From: Acinetobacter piscicola
Lineage (GTDB): Bacteria; Pseudomonadota; Gammaproteobacteria; Pseudomonadales; Moraxellaceae
Reading direction: 5' to 3'
Length of the DNA: 64,000 nucleotides
Assembly (NCBI RefSeq): GCF_015218165.1
Contig: NZ_CP048659.1
Span: 1,426,001 to 1,490,000, forward strand
Below are positions 1-8,486 of the stretch, piece by piece. Position 1 is the stretch's first letter; every line of letters starts with the position of its first letter. The position numbers and the translations under genes are program-made. The notes below the pieces were generated by a model. That model made no database searches and was not told where the DNA came from. It saw only the letters and a list, made by a program, of their open reading frames with translations.

Positions 1-1
1 T

Positions 2-814
2 CCCGATGATATTCAATTATTTATGGCGAAAAATGCACAGTTTTATGTGCAACATCAAAATAAAAATGTATTTATTTTGACGACCGCAGGTGATGGTGGT
101 GAAGCAATACATTTACCTCACTATTCTGCGATGAAAAAAACGTATTGGGAAGCACGTTTATTGGCGCATGAGAAATCAGTGAATCATTGGAATCATGATA
201 AAAATAGGATTATCAGCACTGAAATTAAAATTAATCAACACACTTTTCAGCGAAAGCAATTGGGTGAAAATATTGTATTTTATAATTTTTTATTACCTGA
301 TGGGAATATGACGGGAAATGGTTTCCCCACAACCCAATTTCAAAGCTTGGAAAAATTGTATCGTGGAAAAATAAAAACAATTTCAAGCATTGATCAACAA
401 AATACGTATACTCAACAAGATTTAATTCAAACACTGTCCGATATTGTGCAACTTGAAGCAGGCAAAAAAGAGATTACTTTTAATATTGCAGAAGATAATT
501 TATATATTAATCAACAAGATCATTCTGACCATATTATGACCTCTTTGCTGGTGCAGCATCTAAGCCAAGGTCTAGACAACTGTATGCTGACCAATAAATT
601 TACAGAATATGTAAATCGTGCCAAACCTGTGAATATGTCCAATAGTGAATATCAGCAGCATCGCAAACTGTGGGATGTTTTAACATCTGTTTTGGTGGAA
701 TATCAATATGTTAATCCACATGCACGAGATCCACATTTGGTTTGGTTAGGTAAGCAATATATTAGTTCAAAGAGTGTGGTGAATTGTAAGCATATTGATG
801 AAAAGCTACGTTAA
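2..814 (+). CDS. PIG-L family (LmbE-like) deacetylase, 5' end outside window
   Basis: The frame is open from base 2 and begins P-D-D-I, the second half of the HPDD zinc-binding motif that opens PIG-L/LmbE N-acetylglucosaminyl deacetylases. The true start therefore lies just upstream of the window. A hydrophobic strand (NVFILTTAGDGG) follows, as in the family's Rossmann-like core. About 270 residues are visible. The family removes N-acetyl groups from sugar-linked substrates using a divalent metal; the substrate here cannot be read from sequence. The second metal-binding His cluster was not located with confidence, so catalytic competence is unproven. An internal ATG at 23 is possible but would discard the metal motif. 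Confidence 0.7.
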   Translation, partial: PDDIQLFMAKNAQFYVQHQNKNVFILTTAGDGGEAIHLPHYSAMKKTYWEARLLAHEKSVNHWNHDKNRIISTEIKINQHTFQRKQLGENIVFYNFLLPDGNMTGNGFPTTQFQSLEKLYRGKIKTISSIDQQNTYTQQDLIQTLSDIVQLEAGKKEITFNIAEDNLYINQQDHSDHIMTSLLVQHLSQGLDNCMLTNKFTEYVNRAKPVNMSNSEYQQHRKLWDVLTSVLVEYQYVNPHARDPHLVWLGKQYISSKSVVNCKHIDEKLR

Positions 815-993
815 AAGTTAGCTTAAAATCTTTGCAAAGCAGATTGTTGCTCACATATTTATGTGGGAAGGAAGATTTTAGGTTCTAGTTTGTGTAGTAA
901 TTATTATGTTTGTCTTTTCAATGGATTTGGTAGTAAACAGTACAGTGGTTGGGTCGCTGAAAATGCCTAGAACGTTTACAATACAGCCTTGTT

Positions 994-1026
994 TAAAAAA
1001 GCAGTATGCGCTGATTCATACTGCTT
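994..1026 (-). terminator. Rho-independent terminator of hemP
   Basis: Arms AAGCAGTATG (999-1008) and CATACTGCTT (1017-1026) pair perfectly around an 8-nt loop. Read on the minus strand they are followed by a T-run (the A-run at 995-1000). It lies about 40 nt downstream of the hemP stop. Confidence 0.75.
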
Positions 1027-1064
1027 GTTCCCACAATTTTTATTTTATTAAATTATTTTTATAC

Positions 1065-1235
1065 TTATTTGGTTAAAATAAGACGGTTATTACGTGTTAA
1101 ACGTAAGCGGTATTCTTCACCTGCATGCATAATACGGATTTCACGTCCAAGCGCGAATAAATTGTTGGAATGTAGCATCGGTAAGGCATTGGTCGATTCA
1201 TTATTACGTGTGAATAAGCTAAAAGGTGCGTTCAT
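1065..1235 (-). CDS. hemP: Hemin uptake protein HemP, 56 aa
   Basis: This is a short minus-strand gene beginning MNAPFSLFTRNN and ending with the conserved HemP core (GREIRIMHAGEEYRL followed by RLTRNNRLILTK). That core matches the HemP/HmuP family of about 50-60 residues. HemP proteins are linked to haem and iron acquisition and in some bacteria act as activators of haem receptor genes; the biochemical role here is not visible. The gene stands alone, with a strong Fur box about 40 bp upstream and its own terminator, so iron-starvation control is likely. The plus-strand frame covering the same bases is a shadow. Confidence 0.85.
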   Translation of the reverse strand: MNAPFSLFTRNNESTNALPMLHSNNLFALGREIRIMHAGEEYRLRLTRNNRLILTK

Positions 1236-1268
1236 TGTTCTACTCCGTGTGGGACGTCATTTAATGTT

Positions 1269-1287
1269 TTAAATGATAATCATTATC
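1269..1287 (-). promoter_or_regulatory. Fur box upstream of hemP
   Basis: GATAATCATTATC at 1275-1287 is a perfect 6-1-6 palindrome matching the Fur core. The 19-bp window 1269-1287 agrees with the classical consensus at 16 positions by my count. It sits 34-52 bp upstream of the hemP ATG, where it would overlap the promoter and repress when iron is plentiful. Confidence 0.85.
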
Positions 1288-1371
1288 GAATAAGGCTGTC
1301 AACGATAATTGTTGTTATTTGCAAAAAAAAGCGATTTACTTACATTCTGTAAAATAAGTGATGAAAAAGTG

Positions 1372-2274
1372 ATGACAAAACCTGTGGTAAATGTGGCGAT
1401 CGCCTTATTATTTCATCAAACTAAAGTACTCGTTGGATGGAGAGCAGCAGCGCAACATCAAGGTAACAAATATGAGTTTCCTGGGGGTAAAGTTGAACAT
1501 GGCGAAACACCCGAGCAAGCCTGTCGTAGAGAGGTGTTTGAAGAAGTCGGAATAGGAGTTCAAGACTGGCATATCTTTGATGTGATTTGCCACGAATATG
1601 ACGATATTATTGTGAATTTACATGTATTTCATGGCCAAGTAAATGCTGAAAATTTGGAAAATATTCAATCGCCTTGGACATGGTACACACGTGATCAACT
1701 GACAAAATTAAATTTTCCCAAAGCCAATCAAGCCATTGTTGAACGTTTATTTTGGCAACATTTCATTAAGATCTCAGCGCATATTCAAGAGATTGAAACA
1801 CTAAATCCTGAGTATTTAATGTATTGGCGAGTGGATGAATTGCATGTTGAAGACCTACAATTTCTCATGCACTTAGATCCAACAAAATTAGCGCGTTTAG
1901 TGGTGAATGTCGATCTTTGGCACAAGCTACCTGAGCAGATTAAAACTCAAATATTCACAGTACATTTCAAACAATCTCAAGTGATGCAAGCACAGCGACA
2001 TGATCTCAATATTGGTGTGCGTTGTATCGCTGCTTGTCATGATTTATTGTCTTTGCAAAAAGCACAGCATTTAGGTTTTGAGGCCATATTGCTCAGTCCT
2101 GTTTTGCATACCGCAACGCACCCAGAAAACAATGCTTTAGGTTGGGAGAAATTTGCACTATGGGCAAAAGACTGCGCTGTTCCTGTGTTTGCTTTAGGTG
2201 GTTTAAAGCCTGAAGATTTAGCCATTGCACAGCAGTATAGTGCTTATGGTGTTGCAGGAATTCGGGCATTTTAA
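1372..2274 (+). CDS. Nudix hydrolase fused to a thiamine-phosphate-synthase-like domain
   Basis: The N-terminal half (from MTKPVVNVAIALLF) has a complete Nudix box: GGKVEHGETPEQ, then REVFEEVG. This is the signature of MutT-type 8-oxo-dGTP pyrophosphatases. The C-terminal half (about residues 160-300) resembles ThiE, with a TIM-barrel-like ending that includes GFEAILLSPV and FALGGL. This two-domain MutT-ThiE arrangement is common in gamma-proteobacteria. The first domain would sanitise oxidised nucleotides; the second probably lacks true thiamine synthase activity. I chose the ATG at 1372 because the family begins there; an upstream TTG would add 21 atypical residues. The gene converges with the TPR lipoprotein downstream. 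Confidence 0.85.
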   Translation: MTKPVVNVAIALLFHQTKVLVGWRAAAQHQGNKYEFPGGKVEHGETPEQACRREVFEEVGIGVQDWHIFDVICHEYDDIIVNLHVFHGQVNAENLENIQSPWTWYTRDQLTKLNFPKANQAIVERLFWQHFIKISAHIQEIETLNPEYLMYWRVDELHVEDLQFLMHLDPTKLARLVVNVDLWHKLPEQIKTQIFTVHFKQSQVMQAQRHDLNIGVRCIAACHDLLSLQKAQHLGFEAILLSPVLHTATHPENNALGWEKFALWAKDCAVPVFALGGLKPEDLAIAQQYSAYGVAGIRAF

Positions 2275-2332
2275 TGTTAAATACAATGTTTACAGCTTTT
2301 GATGACAAGATGACAAATGAAAAGATCAAGGC

Positions 2333-2941
2333 TTAAAGCGCTTTGATCTTTGCTTGTGCTTCTGCAATGGTTTTAGCATTTTTTTGCTGTTGTGCAGATT
2401 TTAAAATCGCATTCCATAATTGCTTACGCATCTCATCACTTTGTGCAAAACTCAAACCACGTCTCGCCAGAGATTCGGCATTTTTTGCCTGATTTTTATG
2501 ATTGGCGATTAATGCTAACCATAAATAGGTTTCAGCAGATTGTGGTGCTAAACGCTGTGCTTGCAGCGCAAAATTTTCTGCCTCATTCCATTTGCTTTGG
2601 CGAAATGCTGTCTCAGTTTTTTTAATCAATTGATTAAAAGCAGGAATGTTGTGTCCATCATCAAACTTTTGTGGTTGAGCTTTTTGTTCGGGTACAATCA
2701 CTTGCATGGATTCACGTTTGATCTCAGGGCGATCATAAGGGATGATTTTAACCCCGTCAGGTGTTTCGACTTTCGCTTTGGAGTTTTGTGGCACAGGTTC
2801 AGGTTTCTTGCCTGAACCTGTTTGAATCGGATTAGATTGACAACCTGCGATCGCAAGTACAATCGTCAATGCACCAAGGTATTTGATTAGTATGATCTTC
2901 TGCTGATTTTTTTGGCGCATCTTTGGTGGAACGATTTGCAT
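2333..2941 (-). CDS. TPR-containing lipoprotein
   Basis: The signal peptide ends in the lipobox I-A-G-C, so the mature protein should be a lipid-anchored periplasmic or outer-membrane protein. A Pro/Lys-rich linker follows, then TPR-like helices in the last 100 residues (AETYLWLALIANHKNQ and following). The gene lies immediately after mrcB, suggesting co-transcription and a role in cell-wall synthesis, perhaps as a PBP1b partner; that role is inferred from position. The ATG at 2941 has an AAGAG Shine-Dalgarno 7 nt upstream. An earlier ATG at 2971 would overlap the mrcB end and add 10 residues. Confidence 0.7.
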   Translation of the reverse strand: MQIVPPKMRQKNQQKIILIKYLGALTIVLAIAGCQSNPIQTGSGKKPEPVPQNSKAKVETPDGVKIIPYDRPEIKRESMQVIVPEQKAQPQKFDDGHNIPAFNQLIKKTETAFRQSKWNEAENFALQAQRLAPQSAETYLWLALIANHKNQAKNAESLARRGLSFAQSDEMRKQLWNAILKSAQQQKNAKTIAEAQAKIKAL

Positions 2942-2951
2942 AATAACACTC

Positions 2952-5363
2952 TTAATTTTCATAACGACCACTTGAAATTACATGACCTTGACTATTTAAA
3001 TCTTGATCCATGTTGCTTTCACTTTCACGAATGTAATTTTCTATACTATCGTTAGAGTTCTCGGCAGGTGGGTTATTTTGCGTATCAGGAATGTAAGTCG
3101 GCTCTACTTGATAATGTGGCATACCACATGCTGTAGCTTGTCGAGGTACTGAGTTACGCAAGAGCGGAATATAAAAACTATTGGCACAACCTTGTGCGGA
3201 AAGTTGACCACTTTCACTGTCAATCCATTGCCATTGAACATTGTCAGTTTGACGCAGATTGACTGGTTTTTGGCGCAATTGTTTCATGACATTGGTCCAT
3301 ACAGGTAAAGCACCTGATGAGCCTGTTAAGCCTGTCACTTTGTTATCGTCAAGTCCGAGCCATACTACGGCTAAATGGTTACCTGAATACCCAGCAAACC
3401 ATGAGTCGCGGGTATCATTGGTTGTACCTGATTTACCCGCTAGTTTTAGCCCAGATGATAGACTGCCATAAGCAGATTGCCCTGTGCCTGATGACATCAC
3501 TTGTTGTAAGCCATAATTCAAAATATAAGCAGAGGATGGGTCGATCGTTTGTTGTACATTTAAACTATAGCGTTGCAGCAAACGACCATCAGCATCTACG
3601 ACTGAGCGAATGGCTTTGGTTGGATATTTAAAACCGCCTGTTGCAAAGTTACCATAAATGCTCATGACTTCCATCGGCGACATATCGACTGCACCTAGGA
3701 AAATAGACGGATAATTTGGAATATTAGACTCTACACCAAATTTGGTCAGTTGATTTTTAAATGTAGATAGACCAAATTCTTGCCCTAAACGTACCGCAGA
3801 TAAATTATAAGAATGTGCAAGAGCTTGCACCATCGGTACATAACCATGTCCACCACCACTATAATTTTTTGGTGTCCAAGATTTATTGCCATCGACAGGA
3901 ATACTGATTGGGCTGTCTTCAATTTGACTTGCCCATGTATAACGCCCTGACTCTAAAGCACTTAAATAAATGATCGGTTTCAGTAAAGATCCCACTTGAC
4001 GTTTTGCATCAATCGCACGGTTAAAACCTGTGAAATCTTGGGTTGAGCCTACTGCTGCAATCAGTTCACCATTTTCAGGTTGTGTCACGAGCACAGCACC
4101 TTGTAAATTTTTTAAACGGGATGGATTGGCATTTGCTAAACGGCTTACAGTGTCACGGAAGCTATTTTGGACTTTAGTCTGTGCAATTGGATCAAGCGTA
4201 GTGAAAATACGCAAGCCTTGATTAGTTAGATCAGATTCTTGGTATTCTTTTTTCAACTGACGACGTACGATGTCTAAAAAGTCAGGAAATTTTGAAGGAC
4301 CTGTTGTTGGTTTTTTGACGACATTGAGCGGGCGAGCAGTTTCACGCTCATATTCTTCTTGGGTTAAATAACCCATCACCAACATATTGTTGAGAACAAT
4401 ATCACGACGCTTTTTTGCACCTTCAGGGTTTTTCCAAGGATTGTATAAGGTTGGTCCTTGAACTAAGCCGACTAAATAAGCTTGTTGTGCAATATTGAGT
4501 TCACGTAAAGGTAAACCAAAATAAAATTGTGAGGCTAAACCATAACCATTGATAGAGTAGTTGCCATTTTGCCCTAAATTTACTTCATTTAAATACGCTT
4601 CTAAAATTTCATCCTTGCTATAATGAAACTCAAGCAATAAAGACATAAATGCTTCATTTACTTTACGTTTTAAAGTTTTTTCAGGTGAAAGGTAAAAGTT
4701 TTTAACGAGCTGTTGTGTCAGTGTTGAACCACCTTGACGTTTGCCACCTGTGATATTACTGACGATGGCACGTGCTGTACCACGGAATGAAATTCCATGA
4801 TGGTGATAAAAATTACGGTCTTCAGTTGCCACTAAGGCTTCAATTAAAGTTTTTGGCACTTTATTGAGTTTAATGAGGACGCGATCTTCATTATGTTGTG
4901 GGAAAATTCCACCCACCAACATTGGCTCTAAACGAGCAATACCTGTACTGGAGGGTTTTGTAGCTTTAATATCAGCAACGGTATCTTCATTAAATGAAAC
5001 TTGTAAAATTTGCTCAGGGTCTACGCTATCGCCGTAGTCAAAACCGCGGGTATGCACATAATAGCTCTTATTTTGAACAACATAACTGCCAGATTTTTCA
5101 TAACTGTCTTTTTTGCTATAGCCAAGTAGTTTTAATTCTTGTTCAAAATCATTGGTTGTCACAGGAGCATTTGCATAAAGTTCTAATGGGCGTGCAAAAA
5201 CTTTCGCAGGAATATCCCAACGATTCCCCTCAAATTTATCTCGAATAATTGTGTCTAATCGAACCAAATAAATACTAAAAGCTAAAAATCCAGCAATAAT
5301 GAGCACACAGAAAATTAGTGCAATGATGCCTATTCCACGTTCTGACTTCATAAAAATATGCAA
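2952..5363 (-). CDS. mrcB: Bifunctional penicillin-binding protein 1B
   Basis: This class A PBP polymerises lipid II glycan strands and cross-links peptides in the periplasm. There is one N-terminal membrane anchor (about residues 10-35). A GT51 glycosyltransferase domain follows, with the catalytic EDRNF motif at residues 181-185 and the RQGGSTLTQQ block. The transpeptidase has SxxK at Ser459 (GSLLKP), SxN at Ser518 (SYN) and KTG-type K644-SGT. All catalytic motifs are intact and the 803-aa length is normal for PBP1b. A second Met at residue 5 is an alternative start. The TPR lipoprotein follows directly and probably shares its transcript. It is a beta-lactam target. Confidence 0.93.
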   Translation of the reverse strand: MHIFMKSERGIGIIALIFCVLIIAGFLAFSIYLVRLDTIIRDKFEGNRWDIPAKVFARPLELYANAPVTTNDFEQELKLLGYSKKDSYEKSGSYVVQNKSYYVHTRGFDYGDSVDPEQILQVSFNEDTVADIKATKPSSTGIARLEPMLVGGIFPQHNEDRVLIKLNKVPKTLIEALVATEDRNFYHHHGISFRGTARAIVSNITGGKRQGGSTLTQQLVKNFYLSPEKTLKRKVNEAFMSLLLEFHYSKDEILEAYLNEVNLGQNGNYSINGYGLASQFYFGLPLRELNIAQQAYLVGLVQGPTLYNPWKNPEGAKKRRDIVLNNMLVMGYLTQEEYERETARPLNVVKKPTTGPSKFPDFLDIVRRQLKKEYQESDLTNQGLRIFTTLDPIAQTKVQNSFRDTVSRLANANPSRLKNLQGAVLVTQPENGELIAAVGSTQDFTGFNRAIDAKRQVGSLLKPIIYLSALESGRYTWASQIEDSPISIPVDGNKSWTPKNYSGGGHGYVPMVQALAHSYNLSAVRLGQEFGLSTFKNQLTKFGVESNIPNYPSIFLGAVDMSPMEVMSIYGNFATGGFKYPTKAIRSVVDADGRLLQRYSLNVQQTIDPSSAYILNYGLQQVMSSGTGQSAYGSLSSGLKLAGKSGTTNDTRDSWFAGYSGNHLAVVWLGLDDNKVTGLTGSSGALPVWTNVMKQLRQKPVNLRQTDNVQWQWIDSESGQLSAQGCANSFYIPLLRNSVPRQATACGMPHYQVEPTYIPDTQNNPPAENSNDSIENYIRESESNMDQDLNSQGHVISSGRYEN

Positions 5364-5422
5364 AAAACCTGAGAAATTTTGTCAATCATGCGAAGCTTTT
5401 TAGGAATTTGCAATAATTAAAC

Positions 5423-5444
5423 TGTGAAATTAAGCAATTTCACA
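5423..5444. promoter_or_regulatory. Perfect palindrome upstream of mrcB
   Basis: Arms TGTGAAATT and AATTTCACA are exact reverse complements around the 4-nt centre AAGC. The site lies 60-81 bp upstream of the mrcB start. The half-sites resemble CRP halves (TGTGA/TCACA) but the 12-nt gap is not the CRP spacing of 6. It may be an operator or a hairpin in the leader. Confidence 0.4.
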
Positions 5445-5556
5445 TTGAAACCATACAATAAATTGTAAAACAACACATTTAAGCTGATTTTTAACGATGA
5501 GTGAAAAATATATGAACACCAATATTTCATTTTATAGGTTTTTGAATTTTAATTAT

Positions 5557-5588
5557 GTTTTTTGGTTTTTTGGTTTTTTGGTTTTTTG
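5557..5588. repeat. Four tandem copies of GTTTTTTG
   Basis: Four perfect head-to-tail 8-bp units run without interruption. Simple tandem repeats of this kind change copy number by slippage. The tract is non-coding, about 200 bp upstream of both flanking starts. Confidence 0.8.
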
Positions 5589-5795
5589 GGAGGTTGTTTT
5601 TTCAAATACTTTGAACCACTTGCTTAAAAATACAAAATAAATAGGACATTGCAATAAAAGTTTAAGCCTCGATATTTAATATGTATAATTCATTGCATCG
5701 TTTAGAATAATAGTGCAATCCGAAGAAATGCTTTGAAACTAAGCTGCGTTGCATGATTTGGATGCAGTTCTATCAGGTTGATATAAAGGAAATTG

Positions 5796-6710
5796 ATGAA
5801 CCCAACACATATCTCGTCAAAAGCATTTAGAAATATTGGTCTGATTGGTCGCCCAGATAAATCTTCTGTGGTCGACACTTTGTGTTTGATCCATGATCAC
5901 TTGCTTGGCTTAGGTTTACATCCAGTTTTTGATTCTGAAACAGCAGAATTGGTGCCTTATACCAATACACAAACAGTTAGTCGACATCTGTTGGGTGAAG
6001 TTGTGGATTTGGTCATCGTGGTGGGGGGAGATGGTTCACTGCTACATGCTGCACGTGCTTTGGTGAAATACAGTACACCTGTATTGGGGGTGAATCGGGG
6101 GCGTTTGGGCTTTTTAACCGATATTAAACCGACTGAAGTAATCTTTAAATTAGATCAAGTGTTAAAAGGTGAGTTTCAGATCGACCGCCGTTTCTTATTG
6201 GAAATGGAAATTCGCAGTCAGAATCAAAGCATTTATGAAGCAATCGCACTCAATGATGTGGTGTTACATTCGGGTAAATCTGTACACATGATTGATTTTG
6301 ACCTCAAAATAGATGGTCAATATGTCTATCGTCAGCACAGTGATGGTTTAATTGTTTCAACGCCAACAGGTTCAACGGCTTATGCACTCTCTGGTGGTGG
6401 TCCGATTTTACATCCGAGTATGGATGCCATTGCCTTAGTTCCTATGCATCCACATACTTTATCTTCTCGTCCAATCGTGGTCGGTGGACAAAGCGAAATT
6501 AAAATTGAAATTCGCGAAAATCGTGTATTACCGATGGTCAGTGCAGATGGGCAAAGCAGTATTTCATTAAATGTAGGCGATTGTTTGCATATTCGTAAAC
6601 ATCCCTTTAAATTAACGCTTATCCATCCACCGGGTTATGATTTCTATATGGCATGTCGTACTAAACTCGGTTGGAACCAAGATTTTGATTCATTGCAACA
6701 GCAGGATTAA
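5796..6710 (+). CDS. nadK: NAD kinase
   Basis: This enzyme phosphorylates NAD to NADP in the cytoplasm. It carries the diagnostic GGDGS motif at residues 77-81 and the NAD-kinase block STPTGSTAYALSGGGP further on, with the family's usual length of about 300 residues. The ATG at 5796 follows AAGGA by 5 nt and is preferred over a TTG one codon earlier. yeaC starts 2 nt after the stop, so the two form an operon. Confidence 0.95.
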   Translation: MNPTHISSKAFRNIGLIGRPDKSSVVDTLCLIHDHLLGLGLHPVFDSETAELVPYTNTQTVSRHLLGEVVDLVIVVGGDGSLLHAARALVKYSTPVLGVNRGRLGFLTDIKPTEVIFKLDQVLKGEFQIDRRFLLEMEIRSQNQSIYEAIALNDVVLHSGKSVHMIDFDLKIDGQYVYRQHSDGLIVSTPTGSTAYALSGGGPILHPSMDAIALVPMHPHTLSSRPIVVGGQSEIKIEIRENRVLPMVSADGQSSISLNVGDCLHIRKHPFKLTLIHPPGYDFYMACRTKLGWNQDFDSLQQQD

Positions 6711-6712
6711 TC

Positions 6713-6979
6713 ATGAATATTGAACAAATGCTTTCTATGCTTGACGCAGATGTCGTAGCACGTTTGAAAACTGCCGTTGAAATTGGTAAATGGCCAAATG
6801 GTATTGTTTTGACGAAAGAGCAACGTGAAATTTGTATGCAAGCGGTCATTGCATGGGAACATCAAAATTTAGATGAAAAAGAACGTTCGGGTTATATTGA
6901 TAAAGGGCATAAAGAAGAGGGGGATGAATGTGATTCTCATGTACCTGAACCTGAGTTTAAACCCATTCGTTTCGTATAA
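6713..6979 (+). CDS. yeaC: DUF1315 (YeaC-like) small protein
   Basis: This 88-aa soluble protein has the conserved YeaC core (GKWPNGIVLTKEQREICMQA, then IAWE). The family is widespread in gamma-proteobacteria and has no established biochemical function. It has no membrane segment or signal peptide. It is translationally close-coupled to nadK and a terminator follows directly. Confidence 0.85.
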   Translation: MNIEQMLSMLDADVVARLKTAVEIGKWPNGIVLTKEQREICMQAVIAWEHQNLDEKERSGYIDKGHKEEGDECDSHVPEPEFKPIRFV

Positions 6980-6988
6980 ATGAACATG

Positions 6989-7019
6989 AAAAAAGGACGA
7001 TTGATATTCGTCCTTTTTT
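6989..7019. terminator. Bidirectional terminator between yeaC and the TrpD2-like gene
   Basis: AAAAAAGGACGA and TCGTCCTTTTTT form a strong hairpin with T-runs on both strands. It serves yeaC on the plus strand and could serve the convergent TrpD2-like gene, which ends at 7067. Confidence 0.85.
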
Positions 7020-7066
7020 GTATTTGTGCCCTGTCTGCGATAAGGTTGACCGAGCAACTAAAACAG

Positions 7067-8062
7067 TTAAAAACGACTATTCCATAGCACTTGAGCTTTT
7101 AACATTGCCTCATTGTAGTCATTCACTACACCCATGGTATAGAGTGCAATCCCCATAGTTTCAACAACGGCAACTTCGCCATATTCATGTTTTTGTTGAC
7201 CTAACCATACCGCTTTAAAAATCTCTAAATCTAATTCTTCTTCGGCGGGGCTACGGTTGTCGGTGAGCTTTGGTAATTCATGCTCATACAGTTCACCCTG
7301 TTTAATTCCACAAATTAGGGTTTTGGCATCAGGATTACGTTCAAATTCGCCACCTTCACCTTTGATCACAGCACTATTTTGATAACCCAATTTGAAAGCA
7401 GACTGTTGATGTGAGCTACGATATGCAGGGTGAAAAATGGCTTGCATGGTTGCTTTGGCATGAAAAGGATTAATCAAACGTGCCAATGTATGAATAGGTG
7501 AACGTAGCCCCATCACATTTCTTAAACCAATGAGATCACTTAAAATGGGTGAGATGACATGTAAAGGCAGAAAGGCAAAATGATGCGTTGCTAACTGTTG
7601 TGCAACGTCATTTTCATTTTGGCAAATTGGATAACCTAAGTATTCAAGAACTTGTTCGGTATAGATTCGGTTAATCGTATGTCCCGAAGCACCATGCATC
7701 ACGACTTTATAGCCATGTTTTGCTAAGGTGAGTGCTGCGAGTAAAAACCAGGGAAAATGTTTACGTTTACCAGCATAAGATGACCAATCCAAATCGACGT
7801 CTAGGGGGCTGAAGGTTAATTGGTCTTTAGTGGCTTGCACAAATCCTGCGAGTTCATCAACAGATTCTTCTTTGACTCGTAGCAGCATCAAAAAAGCGCC
7901 AAGTTGCACATCCAAAACTTCATTTTTTAGAATCATCGAAAAAGCTTGATAGGCTTCTTCGTAGGTCAAGGAACGTGCACCATTTTTACCCTTTCCTATA
8001 ATACGGATATATTGCGCAAATGGATGTTCAAAATCTTGATATAAATTACGTTTTGTATTCAT
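7067..8062 (-). CDS. TrpD2/YbiB-like protein of the anthranilate phosphoribosyltransferase superfamily
   Basis: The protein has the glycosyltransferase family 3 layout: an N-terminal helical domain (MILKNEVLDVQLGAFLMLLR) and a phosphoribosyltransferase-like core with GASGHT and GLRNVMGLRSPIHTLARL. The glycine loop differs from true TrpD, and no tryptophan genes are adjacent. This fits the TrpD2/YbiB branch, which E. coli work describes as nucleic-acid binding and DNA-damage linked rather than a tryptophan enzyme. Assignment to that branch is from sequence character. At 331 aa the length is normal. Confidence 0.8.
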   Translation of the reverse strand: MNTKRNLYQDFEHPFAQYIRIIGKGKNGARSLTYEEAYQAFSMILKNEVLDVQLGAFLMLLRVKEESVDELAGFVQATKDQLTFSPLDVDLDWSSYAGKRKHFPWFLLAALTLAKHGYKVVMHGASGHTINRIYTEQVLEYLGYPICQNENDVAQQLATHHFAFLPLHVISPILSDLIGLRNVMGLRSPIHTLARLINPFHAKATMQAIFHPAYRSSHQQSAFKLGYQNSAVIKGEGGEFERNPDAKTLICGIKQGELYEHELPKLTDNRSPAEEELDLEIFKAVWLGQQKHEYGEVAVVETMGIALYTMGVVNDYNEAMLKAQVLWNSRF

Positions 8063-8486
8063 AAATGACTGATAAAAAGTTAGAAATATCTACAAAATAC
8101 TATGACATAAAAAGTATAGAAAGGCAGCAAAGACATGTGTCTAATACTAAGGTCTAATGCAGATATGATTAATAAGTATTCGATTTTTACATTTTTTTTT
8201 GCGTCTAGATCGTGATTTTTTATTAAAATTAAAAAGTTTTATTTTTAAATCTCTTGTTCTCTTAAAATTTAAAAGTATTTTTTTATTGCTTTTAAGTCTT
8301 AATTAAGGCGCATTAAAATTTTTTAAGGATATGAATTTTCTAGAAAATGCTATTTTCTAGGGAGATTTCTATTTTTAAAAATTAGTCTTTATCGAGTTGA
8401 ATGAGAACGACTTGGCTGTGTTTCTTTTCAGGATCACTACAAATAAAATATTTCTGTTATTAGAAATATCGAAAGAAGTTATCATT
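8063..8486. other. Divergent intergenic region upstream of dctA
   Basis: This 424-bp, very AT-rich gap separates the TrpD2-like gene and dctA. It should hold both promoters. Perfect 9-bp arms CTAGAAAAT (8340-8348) and ATTTTCTAG (8352-8360) around GCT form an operator-like dyad 127 bp upstream of the dctA ATG. A GAAAGAAG tract at about 8470 is the likely dctA ribosome-binding site. I see no coding frame. Confidence 0.55.

Larger units (their letters stand above)
5364..5795. other. Divergent intergenic region mrcB/nadK with palindrome and octamer repeat
   Basis: This 432-bp AT-rich gap has no coding frame I can support. It should contain the promoters of mrcB (leftward) and nadK (rightward). 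Two structures stand out: a perfect 9-bp-arm palindrome at 5423-5444 and four tandem copies of GTTTTTTG at 5557-5588, both listed separately. AAGGA at 5786-5790 is the nadK ribosome-binding site. Confidence 0.6.

Noticed and set aside
1069..1272. A 67-codon plus-strand frame opposite hemP
   Set aside because: It is the antisense shadow of hemP; the minus strand carries the conserved family core, a Fur box and a terminator.
2323..2352. Hairpin AAGATCAA/TTGATCTT between the Nudix gene and the TPR lipoprotein gene
   Set aside because: The stem is short, has no T-run and overlaps the coding end of the lipoprotein gene, so a terminator call is not supported.
5423..5444. CRP/Vfr binding site upstream of mrcB
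   Set aside because: The half-sites TGTGA and TCACA are present but separated by 12 bp instead of 6.
7067..8062. Anthranilate phosphoribosyltransferase of tryptophan synthesis
   Set aside because: The glycine-rich loop differs from TrpD and no trp genes are adjacent; TrpD2/YbiB fits better.
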